A stretch of DNA of 64,000 nt from Pelargonium tetragonum (Eukaryota; Streptophyta; Magnoliopsida; Geraniales; Geraniaceae), in NCBI GenBank assembly GCA_036897445.1, contig JAYMTL010000106.1, forward strand, positions 1 through 64,000, written 5' to 3'. Under the pieces are notes generated by a model. The model was not told the origin of the DNA. It saw only the letters and a program-made list of their open reading frames with translations, and did no database searches. The stretch's first letter is position 1, and each line of letters opens with the position of its first letter. Of this stretch, positions 25,811-38,733 are shown one piece after another. The position numbers were made by a program, and so were the translations under genes.

Positions 25811-26430
25811 TAAAAAATTTGACTTTTTCTTCTTTTATAGATTTTGGAATTTTGTTACACGTTTTACCTCGTCTAGTCTTTTTGTTTCTTTTTTGTGGAA
25901 AAGCTTTTATACTTTATAGATGTAGAGGCGGATCTAGGGTCATTTTGTCTTTTTCGTTAGAGTTTATCGGCCTTCTAGCGGGTCCATGGGTTGGGAAAGG
26001 TCTCTTGTTCTATAGTGTTTTTCTATGAGGGGTCTAAAGGTTGTCAGGGGTTCTTTAGTTAGCCAGCGTCTTGTTAAGGTCCGTAGTCTTTTTCTCAGTG
26101 TTCTGTTATTTAGGAAGCCGGCCACGCATCGTAGGTCTAGGTTCTTATTTTCGTCTCAAGAAGAAGATGGGTCTTTTTTAGATTAAGAGGGCTCTGAAGG
26201 CTTTAATTTAAAAAGGGAGGTATATCAGCCTTGGATAAAGGTATTCCGGAAGTTATAGGTATGAATAAAGTTAAGAATGAATAAGGAAGGAAAGTAAGTC
26301 AATAAGCAGTGCGCGGGATTAGAACTCTTGTATTCCTGTATTATGTACCCTGTCTCTAAGTGTAGCTACTGTGTTCTGTCTCCAACTAAAGTTAGTAAGA
26401 CAATCACAAGGAATTATCCTTTTTGAAAGG
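25811..26430 (+). other. T+G-rich island with two overlapping short frames
   Basis: This is the most distinct island. In 25921-25980 and 26041-26100 the plus strand is about 45% G+C and about 68% T+G, against about 35% G+C around it. A TTG-started frame at 25819-26028 (69 aa) encodes a strongly hydrophobic peptide. An ATG-started frame at 26025-26186 (53 aa, basic) overlaps its stop in an ATGA arrangement. Beyond it the same frame continues to about 26424, but with several stops. No similarity to a mitochondrial protein is evident to me. It could be a decayed gene, a plasmid remnant or an unrecognised short gene pair. Confidence 0.3.
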
Positions 26431-28850
26431 AGTTTCATTAATAATTAATATTGATGAGTAGGGCAATTCTAAGTTGTTTTAAGGCAAGAACTCCTCTGTA
26501 AAAATCCGATGGGATGAAGATAGTCTTTTTTGGGCTTATTACCCTCGCTGCCAGTCCCAAAGAGATCTCGGGAATTTCTTATCATGAGTATTCTCAAGCT
26601 GCACTTAGTAATTGTAAAGCCTAACAGGAGATCCTGCATCGATGAACAGAGGCAGACAAGTGGAAATCCCTTTTCGAGACAAAAACAAGGCTTAGGCGTC
26701 TTACAGGGTCTAGCTTTTTCGTATAACTAAACTTTATCCTTATTTTTGGGGAGCTTTGAACTTAGGAAACTTATATAGAAGGGGTTTTTCCTTACACTAA
26801 TCTAAAAATCAAGCCCTTTTCGGCTTCTCTTATAGGAATTTACTGGAATCCCGCGGGCAGAAGTCTACTCTTAGGTTAACAAGACATATGCTTCAAAAAC
26901 CCCCCAGCAGTACTTAATTGTCTGAGATATAACCTTTTCCTTTTCGGGGACTTTGTTATGAATGATTGCTTATTCCTTTTTACATAAATTTTTACAAAGG
27001 GTTTCTCAAGCGGGGAACTTCTCTTAAAAGTATACCCCGAAAACCCATTTAGGAACTTCCGTAAATATTAGGAATCACTTAGCTAAATCAACTCTATTTT
27101 AAGTAAGAACACTAAAGAAGGGCTCTTGAACATTAATTGACTAGCTCCTTAAAAAGAAAGTCAGTCGCGTGGCAAACAAGTTTTTCATTTTAATGAAATC
27201 CCCTGTTTCGTATACAAAGGTGCCTTTGATATTGGATTCTCACAAATTAGAGTTTACCCTGGAATTAGTCTAAAAGTACCCGCCGCGAAGCTTCTTAACA
27301 AGGGGCAGCCCTACTTTGTTGAAGAACTCCGTTTAGAAAGCGTATTAAAGTAAAAGCAAGCAAAAGGGAGTCAAGAAGTATCCCTTAGTAAGGCCCTTGG
27401 TGAGCTAAAAAATTCGAAATGTCCTAAGAAACTTTAGAAATCCTGTAGTTAAGTAAAAGAGGTGCTCTATTTGTTATCCCAAATCCGATTTTGTATTTAG
27501 GTTATAATAGAATTAGTATTAATAAAAGCTAGTACAGCCGGTCCGGGGTTTTCCTTTTTTTTGTTTACATGACTGTTAGTAAGGTTCCATACTTTTCGGT
27601 TTCTGAACCTTTTTGACTTTGGTAGAATGCCTCGAATATATAAATGAATCCTAAAAAAGCTCCCTGTGTATTGCTCCTTAGATTAGAGTTATAGAAAAAT
27701 CTAGTATTACCTGCAGCTCCTTTTTACTAAAAGAACTACCTTGTATCTCGATCGAGTTTGCTGGTTAAGAGAGATTAGAAACCAAGTTGCCTTGTACCTT
27801 TCTAAATTCTAGCCTAGATATTAGACAGATAGTTCTAAACTAAAAATATACAAAAAAAGAGGCGGAGGTTTTGTTTTGTAAGGAGTTTTGCTGCCCCCCT
27901 TTATCAAATTTTATAGAGATTTGCCGCAGGATTTCCTTCTTAAATTAAAGTAACTAAAAGCATATAGCTAGTTACCGCTTTCAAAGTATAGCCTGTTTTA
28001 ACTGCGTGAAATTAGCTCCTTTTTATACTGGGGGGTGCCCTTTCTAGGAGTTTCTTTTAGTCTTATGTAATCTGATTTCGTGATAAAGACAATTTCCACG
28101 GAAACCCTTTGTAGGAACTTTTTCTTGTCTGTTTATTTATAGCATATTGAAGAGTTGGAATTCCGATATTTCTGCACAGCTTTTTAAGTAAGCTATTTCC
28201 TTCGAGTAGCACTGCACTTTTTACTAAGTACGGGAAACCCCCTCTCGATTGACAAGGCTTCTGCAACTACCCACCTATTTTGAACGGGAGTGGCTCTTAT
28301 CTTAAAAACTCAAGCTCCTAAGTTCTGACTTTTTCGAGAATTCACAAGAACTATTTATCTTTAAAATTGAAAAGTTATACACAAAAAGGAGCAGGAAATC
28401 TACTGCTAAAAGGACCTTCTCTTGATGTAGAGATTAGAAAAGAAAGATACTGTGTACTTGATAAAGCTATATACATCTTCTTGTGTAATCTTTAGAAGGG
28501 TTGGCAAAAAGACTCAATACTAGGATTCCTTATTACTCTCTTTATAATAAATCAAGTCGCTTTAACCTAAACAAGAGAGGGCTCCTACTTGTAAGCTGCG
28601 CTAAAAGCGCCCTACGAATTCTAATTGAAAGTTGAAAGCAGGAAGTTTCACTTTTTGACTACAAAATTTTTCTCTAGGGGAGGCCCAAGGCTTATACAAT
28701 TAGAGTTTTCTGAGCTCTTCTAGTTGCATAAAAACTAGGCTTTCTCGGTATATAAAGCAGCTCTTGACAAGCTTTATTGTATGGGGCCCTCTTATACTAC
28801 AGGAATCCCTAACCCTAAGCTTTAAAGTTAGGAAATCTTTCTCAAAATTC

Positions 28851-28862
28851 AAGGGGCCCCTT
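28851..28862. repeat. Palindromic GC cluster AAGGGGCCCCTT
   Basis: This is a perfect 12-bp palindrome. A second cluster with GGGGCCC lies 67 bases upstream (28783-28789). It is one of at least 13 GGGCCC-centred clusters in the window and represents the apparent consensus: purine run, GGGCCC core, pyrimidine run. Confidence 0.6.
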
Positions 28863-31092
28863 AGCTGCAAACTTTATAAAATGGGTCCTAATTTAGCATT
28901 CTTTATACTCCTTAGGAAACGATAGCCGTCCACTCTACACTTTGAAAACCCTGAGGACTAAAAAGCAACAAATGAAGCGCGTAAACACCTTTGACTTTCC
29001 ACTTGATACTGTAATTTTTTAAAAAAAGTGAGTCTCCCATTCCCTAAAGCTGAAGTATTTAAACTCTTCGGTAGGTAAAGAAGCGCTTCGAATCGAAGAC
29101 GAGGGTTCAAGTTCTGTTATCCCAAGCAAAACCTATAAATTCTACTTGTAAGATACCCCCTTCTTCTAAAATCAAAGCCATCCTATTTCTGCTTCCTCAG
29201 GCGGTAAAGTGAACCTTCAAAGTAGAATGCCGGGGGTTCCAATCACCACAGTCTCCTTTTCTATTAGCGGCTTCTTGAGTGTCTCTATTAGGGGGAAAGT
29301 TCTTATAAATTCTAATTCCACTGAAAAAGGAACACCTCTAGGGCTTCTGAAACTCCTGCCCAGAATAAAGAAGATCTAGCATCCTTTTTTAAAGTTCCGT
29401 AACAAGGCAAAACTTTAGTTAGAGTTTACATGATATTAGATATTAGAACATCTTTCTAAACACTAAACGCTTTCATTTATTATGATCGTTAATTAACCAG
29501 GACACTGAACTTAGGGCAGATCCCTTTTTCCACAAATTCTTTGATCCTAAACTCTTGATATATAAAGGATCTCTTATTTCTTTTTATAAACTACTTGTAC
29601 ATGAACTTGACTATAAAATGGGAGATGGCTTCTCTTTCAAACTCCAATCTACCAAATGAGGTCAACTAAAAGAAACCCTTCTTACATACTATTTAACTTA
29701 AGATCTTCCTCTTTTAAGTTAGCAGTCTCTTTATATACGTGATTTTAACCCCTTATCTATCCGCTCTGGAACTAAGATAAGAGTACTTTTAGAGGAGAGA
29801 CTATTCCTATTATTAGTTAGGCATCCCCCTTTATATAGATTGTAGGACATTTTTATAAACAAGCACCTAATAAAAATTCCGAGATTTGGAAGCTTCTTTA
29901 TTTACTAGACAAGGTAAGAAAAGGGTCTCTTGTAACAATGAGTTCTATATACCTGCTACTGCATCCTTTTACAAATAGCAAATAGACCTTGAGTTGAGGT
30001 AAGTCGATTTACTCGGGTTGCTCCGTTGGTTTTTGTTTACACAAATCTTGTATCGCGGGCCTTTCCTAGAGTAGTCCCTTATTTACTGAAATTTGTAACC
30101 TATTACAGGCATCTTTTGAACCGGTAAGTTTTAAACTTCCTTAAGCCTTATACTTTACCTAAAAATTAAGGGGAGGGCATTAATTTGTAACTTCTTATCT
30201 TATATTAATGTGAGTTGGCTGGCACAAAAGGAGTCTAAATTAGGATACTTGCAGTAAGAGGCCTTAATAGCTTGAAAGGAATATGCATAAAAAAAGAAAC
30301 GGGATGCGCAGAAACACAAGCGCTGATTTGGAAAGTACACTATATAGATAGAGAGGCTTTTTCGTCTCTTACATTTTTTGGGGTTTACGCTGACATGTCC
30401 TTGTTTTTTGTAGAAAAGGGAAGGTCTTGGGTAAAAGGGCTTGATGTAGAGTTAGAACTTTTTAATATTAATAAAAGAAAGCTATAGTGAATACCTAAAC
30501 CATACAAGTTTAAGAAAGCGCCGGCCTCAAAAAATCAAAGCGAGCTCTTTTAACTAAGATTTAGAAAGAATAAGTTTGTCTTACTTTTACTGAAATTACT
30601 CTCAACTTCGAGTTATAAATTATAAAGCCGAGTTAAGCTCAGCCGATATAAGGAGTATTTGACCCAATTATACCGAACGAATTTGACAGCTAGCTGCCAG
30701 TGCCCCTAGAAAGGAAGTAGTTATTTATACCTTTTGTCAAGCAAATAAAATTTGAAACTCTGTGTTTTACAGAATCCCCCCTTTTCATGCCCTAAAGTTA
30801 GAGTTACGCCTTCTTTGCAAATTAGCGTTCTCTTGAATATTGTGTTAGTCCAGGAAGGTTGAGTAGAATCTATTTTTGAGTGTCTAGTTACTAAGCTCAA
30901 ATTAAAAGGAACTTGTATGGATCCCCGGGAATGCTTCGAAATTGCGAAGAAATTTTTTTCTATTTAGCTTAGCTTTAAGCCGGTTCTAACTTAATGGTCT
31001 TTCTTCCCTTGACATATAGTACTAGTAACCTAGTACTTCCTTCTCTTACTTAATAAATAAAAGAAACCCAAGGGGGCAATTTCCATTTCCAT

Positions 31093-31101
31093 GGGCCCGG
31101 G
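31093..31101. repeat. Overlapping GGGCCC and CCCGGG cluster
   Basis: The two hexamers enriched in this window overlap here as GGGCCCGGG. Another GGGCCC follows at 31168-31173, about 75 bases away. Confidence 0.55.
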
Positions 31102-34100
31102 CTCTGTTAGGATTGATTTTATGATTTAAGGATATACAAAAAACAGGCTACTTAAAAAATTTAATAGGGGCCCTCTTACGCCAATAAGATTCTCGTGGAT
31201 TTGACCTTAAGACTTTAATTTAATATAGAAGCCAAAACTCAAAACTAAAAATACTTAGCGGGACACGAAGAAGGATAACTTGGACCTTAATTATAAAACC
31301 TGTTGTATGGCTGTTTTCATGAACTTAAAACTTGACTTAAGAGCCTCTGTGGTTTGTTTTTTCTACTTTTTTACGATTTTCTTTCGTTTTTACTAAAACT
31401 TCTTCATGAAAATAAACGCATAAGACTTTTGTTTGGAACCTTGTTATACTTTTATCAGGATTCAATAACCTAGAAATCCGTCTAGTAATTCGCACGGAAC
31501 TTAAAGTTTTTAAGGTTTTAAGGGACCTATAAAAAATTTAGGGTTTTCGTACACAAAAAATCTCCAGGGTCTGAGGTCGCGAGAAGTCAAGATAAGCTAC
31601 ATATGTTTTATTCCTTAGGCTCTCTAACCGACGGAACAAGCTCCTTTGCATACTTTTGTATAAGAGGTTTTAACAAAAATCCTAATAGAGAGTTTTGTTT
31701 AATTCAGGCCTCGTTTTAGGAACGGAATTCTTTTGAATAGAGTCAAAACTTTTTCTTTTATGTAGTATCCTGATAATAGTAATATAATTGAAGTAGAAGA
31801 AAGATAAGGATAGCTGAAAGTAGACAGTATAAAGCAACAATAAAGGCACCCTATTATCTTCCTTACTAACTTTACGTCCCAGGCCTTTATTAATGAAAAA
31901 ATTGTAGGACAAGCATAAAGAGTCTAAGGTAAACTTAGGTGAATCCGTATTTTCAAGTATTTATACGGATAGGCATGGCGGATAGCTTCTATGAGTTTAC
32001 TAAGTCAATTTCGTGGTTTAACAGGAGTCTTAACTTAAATAAGGTATTATTCCTTTAACCGGGCTTGGAAAGACCCCAATAAGTTCGGGATTTAGAATTT
32101 CTTTATTACGATATTCTAAAAAAGGGGGTTCCTACTCAACTTTTATATCTCTCGGCCCTAAGCCTAAATAAGTTCTTAATTCTTAATACTTGACAAACAA
32201 GAATTACAGGGTCCCCATTTGTGAGAGGTGTAATAGAAACACAACAGATGTTAACAACTTTATTATAGATTTGTCTTGATTTTCAGCTGCCCCATCGAAC
32301 ACTTTTGAGCACCCCTTAAGAGGAGCATGCCCCGGCCTCTAACCGATAGCAATTTGATCCGCTTTCTACAAAAGAGGTACTCTTACTAGAGCTCCTTGTT
32401 AAATAAAGCAGGGGTTTAACACGTTCTTCATTATAAAACTTCAAAGGTAATATTTAACAACAAAGTACTAACCAAATCGCTTAAATCAAACTACTAATTT
32501 CTTTCCACTACACTATTTGCCCCTTTTACTTGAAATTACAGCGACTTCATAGAATAGAACAGAGTTTACAAAAAGATGGATTCCTTTTTGATAAGAAACT
32601 GGCAATTGACTTTATGGTAAAACTTACTTACAAGAATTTGTTATAAAGAATCCCTAGGAAGCCCTTTAAAAAGTTTGCATTTCATAAGAACGGAGAGGTA
32701 GTCGATAAACGAATTTAAGAAAACTAAAATAGCTAAAGATGCGCATTTACTTGTAAGGAACTTGAACTAAGAATTTAATACACTACTGCTTTTAAAAACT
32801 TCAGGATACTCAGACCTGAGGGTTTTTTTCCATGTAAAGTTTAAGGCTTAGCCCAAGGAGCGCCCCTGTATATAGAATTAGAAAGTAGTTTTTCGATTCT
32901 CTTAATTGAAAAGCGATTTCCCCAGACATAAATGAGCCGGAGGCTTAAGGCATAATGTTCCCTTTTTTCAAGTCAAAGAAGGAGTATAGGGCTTCCTTAG
33001 CACCAACAACCTTACCTAATAGGTTTAACTAGTAACAAACCCTGCTCCTGCGTCATGAGACCCTTTTGGGTATTGCCCTTAGATCCTAATTTTTGGCTTT
33101 TTCTAAATCAGAGCTCCATATCCTGTATACGCATTAACCGGCAAAAAGTCTATATATAGGGGTTTTACTCGTAAGTAATAAGGCGGCCCTGCTTGAAGAG
33201 GCTCTTTAGAAATGATAATTCTTAGATAGAAGTCTCCTATAATAAAATAATAAAATGTGTATCTTGCTGGGTAGGGTATCTTTTGAATTTATGGCAATAA
33301 TCTCTAATCAACTGGTGGAGAGGAGAATTGAGCAAAAACGTTAAGGGTTACGTAATACAAAAAGGGATTGCTATGGACTCTGGTTACCCTTCCTATAGGC
33401 TTAAAGAAACCCATGTTGATATTTATAAGATACCCAAAAATGCCACAGAAGAGCTAAAAAAATTCTAGTAGGTAAGACTGTGGGGACTCGACTGCTATAC
33501 TGTATAAAAAGTGAATCCCCGATAATCTTGAATACAATAATATATCTCTACCCAGTGGGACTCCTGGTAAAGCTAAAAGACATACTTTAATTTTTTAAGA
33601 AGAAACCCACTCCGCACTTTCAGAAAAATCCAACATATACCAAGACAGGATTTACGCGGTATCTCGTACTCCCGAAGGTTAACAAAGTTCCAAGCCCTTT
33701 GACTAAAACTAGGAGCATAATTCAATAATTTAAGGTAATAGCAATAGCTAGGGAGGGTTCTTAATTTAAGAATGCTAAGACGCAATTCCAGATTTGACTA
33801 TAACGGAAACAAAGAAATTTTTATTAAAATTAAGTAGTTACTAAGTATAACCTATGTCACTTGAAAGCCTGCCTCTTTGTTGAGAAACCTTTCTTTTGTC
33901 CGCAAAATTCGGTATATTGGTGCACTATATCACTATATAAAGATAAAGGAAAACAAATCCCCTATACGCAAAGATTTTTGATACCTACTCCTTGGAAAAG
34001 AAACGACTGAATTTTTGCAAGGGTTACGCTACAGAACCTAAACGATACAAACCCTTAAGCTTACTTTCTTAGAAAGATACCTATAAGACCCCCGAAGCCC

Positions 34101-37100
34101 TATCAGGGTCTAATAAACTGTTATAGCTTCCTCGTAGTGAGAAGGAGTATTTAAACTTATAGAAAAAATTTCTGCAGTAAATCCTTTATAAATAAGAAAA
34201 AAGTGCTTTTTTCTTTTAGTAGTTGGACAAGTTTATACTTTTAGTTACGAGAGAACTTTGTCTACAACTCTTAAACTGCGCCTCTTTAAGAAAACTTTAT
34301 TGGCACGGGAAAGATTTTTACAAGGGGAATCCCCACTTCAGAAACCTTATTACCTTATAAAAAATAGACTAGATTCTTCGAATTCCCCGGTTGCGGGAGA
34401 TCTTTCAAGGTAATAACTAAACTTAGGAAACTGATTCCACATTTTTTAAGATTGCTGAAGTTTTGACTTTTACTATAGAAAATAGCAATCCTTAAATATC
34501 GAGAAAACCTACTGGAGGTATTCCAATTAAAATGAATATGGCTTAAGCTTTATTTCTGGCTTCTTGTTATATTAAAAACATGGGTATTCCGGAGAGAGCC
34601 CCCCTTCTCAGGAAAACCTTTTTTGTGAGCTTTTTAGCAATAAACATTTAAATTTAAAGGCGATGCAGCAAAACAGCTGTGTACTCTCTTGTACTCGTTT
34701 TCTTGAAATTCTTAATTAATCTGTAAGGTTCAAATAATTTTCTAGAGTCCCTTAATAAGGTGTTACCCCACAGGTAGCAACTAAACTGAATAGTAAAGTG
34801 AAATCTATCAGAATCGGACAAGGGCAAAAAAAGGGGTGCCTTCCTTCTTATAAAATAGAAATGCTTTGCCCTAGCTTATCGGAATATCTATTTATAGATA
34901 AGAATTACTAATAAAAGAGTCTCCCTTAAGGTCCTTAAAATTTCTTTGAAACTCAAGAGCGGGGCTCTGCCTTGCGAACTTACTAACTAACGCGGTCTAA
35001 CCCCTGGAATAGGGGTCCTTTTTATGGAATTAAGTTTCCTTTTATTTTGACTTTTTTTTACAAAAACCTTGTTCTTAAAAATTTGGTAGTACAAGAGCAT
35101 AATACATCTAAGAAGAGCTTAGGTTCAAATCCACTGAAGCCTACCTATCTCCTAGTAGCCCGCCCTAAATGGTTAGTATATTCTGAATTATGTTAGCAAA
35201 ACTTACAGTACTCGAAGTTCATACAAGGAAATTAGTCTAGTAATTGTAAGGTATCCTTAGAATGGATCTACAAAAGGGACCTATAGTATTCCCTATTGAA
35301 ACTAGCCTTAGAATAGGTTTCTCTAGTAATAAAGTTGCTCCGGGATATTTAGTTAGGAATTCCTTTATAGGAACATGCCCGGATTTTAACGAAAAAAATA
35401 GAGTTACTTAGTAGAATTATAAAAAAAGAATTGACTTTATATATTATTTATTAGCTTTTAGAGGGGACGCTATCAAATCTAAAAACTTTTTGTCCAAGTG
35501 TAGTTCTCGGAATTTAATACAAGTGGTTTGGTTTCTTTCTATTTGTAGTTAATATATATTCCAAGGTATTTACCCGAGAGCTTCTTCTACTCTTCTCCAT
35601 AAATTCTACCTTACGTAGCCCCAAGATAAATCAGAAAGTTTTAGTTTAGTTAGAGGACTCGGTAAACTGTAAATATTTATCCTCGAGCTTGCTTGTGCGA
35701 ATTAATATTATAGCGTAACCTATACCTTTTTTTACTTTACACTTGTGGGTATCATACTCTCGGTCAGCGGAATATACGAGAATCCTTCGAGGTGAGAAAC
35801 CTTAGTCAAAAGAGTCCCCTTTAAACTGTATTAAGTGTCTCTAAAAAGTCAAGATACTCACTATCTCAACGCAAAGACCTCCATTTGTTCGCACGAAGTT
35901 ATAGACTATATAAAATAAATGTTAAAAATTCCTTTTTTATTTCTTTTGATTTGTGCAAACAAGAACTAGCTTAGATGCACTCCATTTTTATGAACTCCTA
36001 AAAAGCTTAATAATAGACGGAAGGTCAAGATTGCTTGTTAATGAGAAATCCAATCCCCGGATATGCTATAGTGCTTTTCTTGCTAAAAAAAAATTTTAAG
36101 TAAGATAATTTAGTCAATTCTCAGATCGTTATCTACAGTGGCTAAACTAAGGAAAGTCAAAACTACTACTTTTTGTTCTACGTAAAATGATAACAAGACT
36201 GGCAATGCTACAGTAGTCAATCGGTTTTTTAAATTCCGATTTCCAGGGTATCTGATTAATGAATCCATACCTAGAGTGTAAGAGTATTTACTTTTGCGTC
36301 TAAGCCCAAGGCAGTTCAAGACTTCATCTTACTTTTATTATATTACTAGAGGTTTTCTAAATATTTACAAAGATAGAGCTCATGAAATTAAAAACGCAAA
36401 AATGTAGAGGAATCCATAAAAAACTATCCACCCGGGTTATAGGCCTTTAAAACTGACATAGAATATTTCTTATACTAGCTTACCAAAATAGAAAATAAAT
36501 AAAGAATTAACAAGAATCTTCCCTTTACTTGTTCGGAAGATAAAGCTAGGACTTATGCAGCTACAGCTCTTTGGATACTAACTAAACTAAATAATAAAAG
36601 AGTAGCAAGTTATCATACAAGGCTTAGTCAAGAAATTTGTGAAAAAAGGGAATAAAAAGCATGCGGCAAAAACCCGCCAAACAAGCAAGATTATAACCAA
36701 AGCTACTAATTGCACGGTAAAGGACTTCCATTTCCACTTTAATTATATAAGGCTAGCCCCTAAGCTCTAAGAATCTTTTAGGACTTTTTACATATAAAGT
36801 ATTTTTCAATTGGATGCTATGTCCGTTGATTTATAAATTGAGGGCTTATCTACTCTAGTCTAGTAGCACAGCAGTAAAAGAATAAGAGAAGGTCAAATAC
36901 AAAAATGACAACCAAGGTGGCCCTAGGAACTCCATCTTTTAGTTGTATCTCGAGATATAGAGTCTTTTTTTCTACTTAACCTTGTGCAGAAGCATACCTT
37001 TCGTAATTAAAAAATAGAAAGGTTAGACCGCGCTTTTAAGTGCATTAGTTTCTGGTACTCAATAGAAACTCCTTGTTTAGTTGCCTTTGATCGAAATAGG

Positions 37101-37970
37101 CTTTACTAAACCAACCAAAATACGAGTGGAGTTCCAGAAATAAATAAGATTAACAAATTCCTTGAATAACAGAGTCTAAATAAAGCAGCCTCGTAAAAGA
37201 CACTCTACTCATAAAAGTAATGAAAAATTTTTCATTAAAATCACTTAAATAGACATCGCAAACCAAATAAAGTTTTAATTCGCGCCCCTTACTACGGAGC
37301 GCTTTTGACCTTGTTTTTCTCTAAAGGAACCCTTTTTGGCTTATAAAAACCTTTAGAATTCATTAAATTATCTTCTTGGAGAAAGAAAAAGTTTCAAAAT
37401 ATATAAAAGGAAGCTTGTACTAATAAGAGAAAATGAAGTAGAAGGTTTAATAACTTGTATGTAAAAAAGAGGATATGCTACTTTAGTTACACCCGTGATA
37501 GGGGGTTCTCACAAGCTATAGTTACTCAATTTAGGTAATATTTACTTCATTTCACCTTCCTTAGAATGGGGTTAAAGTAATATCTCACCATAATATAATA
37601 ATAAAGCAGGACTCGCATTTCCTCATATATAGCGCGGGTCTCCCTCAATTCTTTGCCATTTTACTGAATGTATAATATACTAAGAAGTCGCATAGCGAAA
37701 AACTCTATTTGGATTTGTTACCAAACTCTTGCTAAGGGGGTTTTATAACTTAAATGAGGATTCTTATAGCCTTAGGAATCCTTCAAGATAAAGGGACCCC
37801 TTTGTGTATGGCTGGGGTTTCGAGATCTTACTAAAAGCTAGGTAAAGTGCAACTCATTTACTACCTCAAACTTATTTAGTTGGTAAATAAAAAGTCCTTA
37901 ATTATATATATAAAGGCATAGGTTCAAAATTCTTCTGGGTTACTCATCCTTTTAGAGGGATACCCCAGAG

Positions 37971-38273
37971 ATGTTATATTTTATAGTATCATACCCTTTG
38001 AAAGGCTTCCAATGCAAAAAAGCGGCTAGCTTATACTTATCTTATATAAAATATAAAAGGAGTCTCGTGCAGGTGGTCGTAGGTATCAAGGCTTTGGAAT
38101 TCTCAAAAAGAGGACCTCAAACAAAAATTGAACTTACAAGAAATTCCCTTTTTACTTACTTTAGGTTTATTCCCTTAGGATTTAAAAGTACCCGAAACCC
38201 TTCCCAGCCAGATAGAGGCGAATTATTATTTACTACGAAAAAAGACTCTACTTTATTATTTGATAAAGAGTAG
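37971..38273 (+). CDS. Unrecognised 100-codon open frame
   Basis: This is the only frame of 100 codons or so that begins with a clear ATG on the plus strand. The product would be basic, with a short hydrophobic start (MLYFIVSYPL) and no domain or motif I know. There is no neighbouring gene and no composition change. With stops expected every 14 codons, several frames this long should occur by chance in the window. I list it only because a reader would find it; it is more likely noise than a gene. Confidence 0.08.
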   Translation: MLYFIVSYPLKGFQCKKAASLYLSYIKYKRSLVQVVVGIKALEFSKRGPQTKIELTRNSLFTYFRFIPLGFKSTRNPSQPDRGELLFTTKKDSTLLFDKE

Positions 38274-38723
38274 ACTCTCCCAAGCTGGAAGACCCTTTTC
38301 TAGGGACAGCCCACAAAAGTCTGAGCCAAAGCTTACCCAAGGGGAATCCTATATCCCTATTTAATTAAAAACAGGAGATTGAATATAGAATAAACAAGGT
38401 AAGGTTTCCTTTAAAATGTTGTACGACCTTTTATTAATCGACCCATAGCGTATACACAGGATCTTTTTATGAAAAATCTATCTAGAGTACCTTATAGAAA
38501 TAGAAAAACCCGCTTTGTAGGGTTATAACTAGAGTTCTCGTCTAAAAAAGTTAGGAAAAATCCTTTAAATAAATTTCAGGGAAGATTGCAAAATAGGGCT
38601 CGGAGCTTCGCCTTTACTTTAACAGCTTCGGGCATTTTAAATAGGTGTAAGTATAAAGTATAAGTTATTCTTGGGTTTTTATATCAAAAGGTGTCCTTTA
38701 CCAAAATGGAGTAACCTTATAGG

Positions 38724-38733
38724 AGGGGCCCCT
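38724..38733. repeat. Palindromic GC cluster AGGGGCCCCT
   Basis: This is a perfect 10-bp palindrome in AT-rich DNA, with the same core as the cluster at 28851. It is part of the dispersed GC-cluster set. Confidence 0.55.

Noticed and set aside
26300-26395. Minus-strand tRNA-like sequence with GTTCTAATCCCGC
   Set aside because: T-stem halves do not pair, and there is no acceptor complement.
29030-29255. Two tRNA-like stretches with GGTTCAAGTTC and GGGTTCCAATC words
   Set aside because: The first has a plausible D-arm (CTTC/GAAG) and a hairpin CTTCG-AAT-CGAAG, but no 7-nt anticodon loop with U33 and no paired acceptor. The second has no paired anticodon or acceptor stem.
35253-35415. A 49-aa ATG-started plus-strand frame (MDLQKGPIVFPIETS...)
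   Set aside because: Mixed, protein-like composition, but too short and without a known motif; another frame over the same DNA looks equally protein-like.
21430-35920. Reading TAA and TAG as glutamine, which turns several island frames into long plausible peptides (for example near 21.5-22.0, 13.3-13.6 and 35.25-35.9 kb)
   Set aside because: In the stretch where I counted (13.3-13.6 kb), TAG is about as common in the other frames, and at 35.25 kb another frame reads equally well. Stop density is near the chance level. Readability by eye is not evidence of a changed code.
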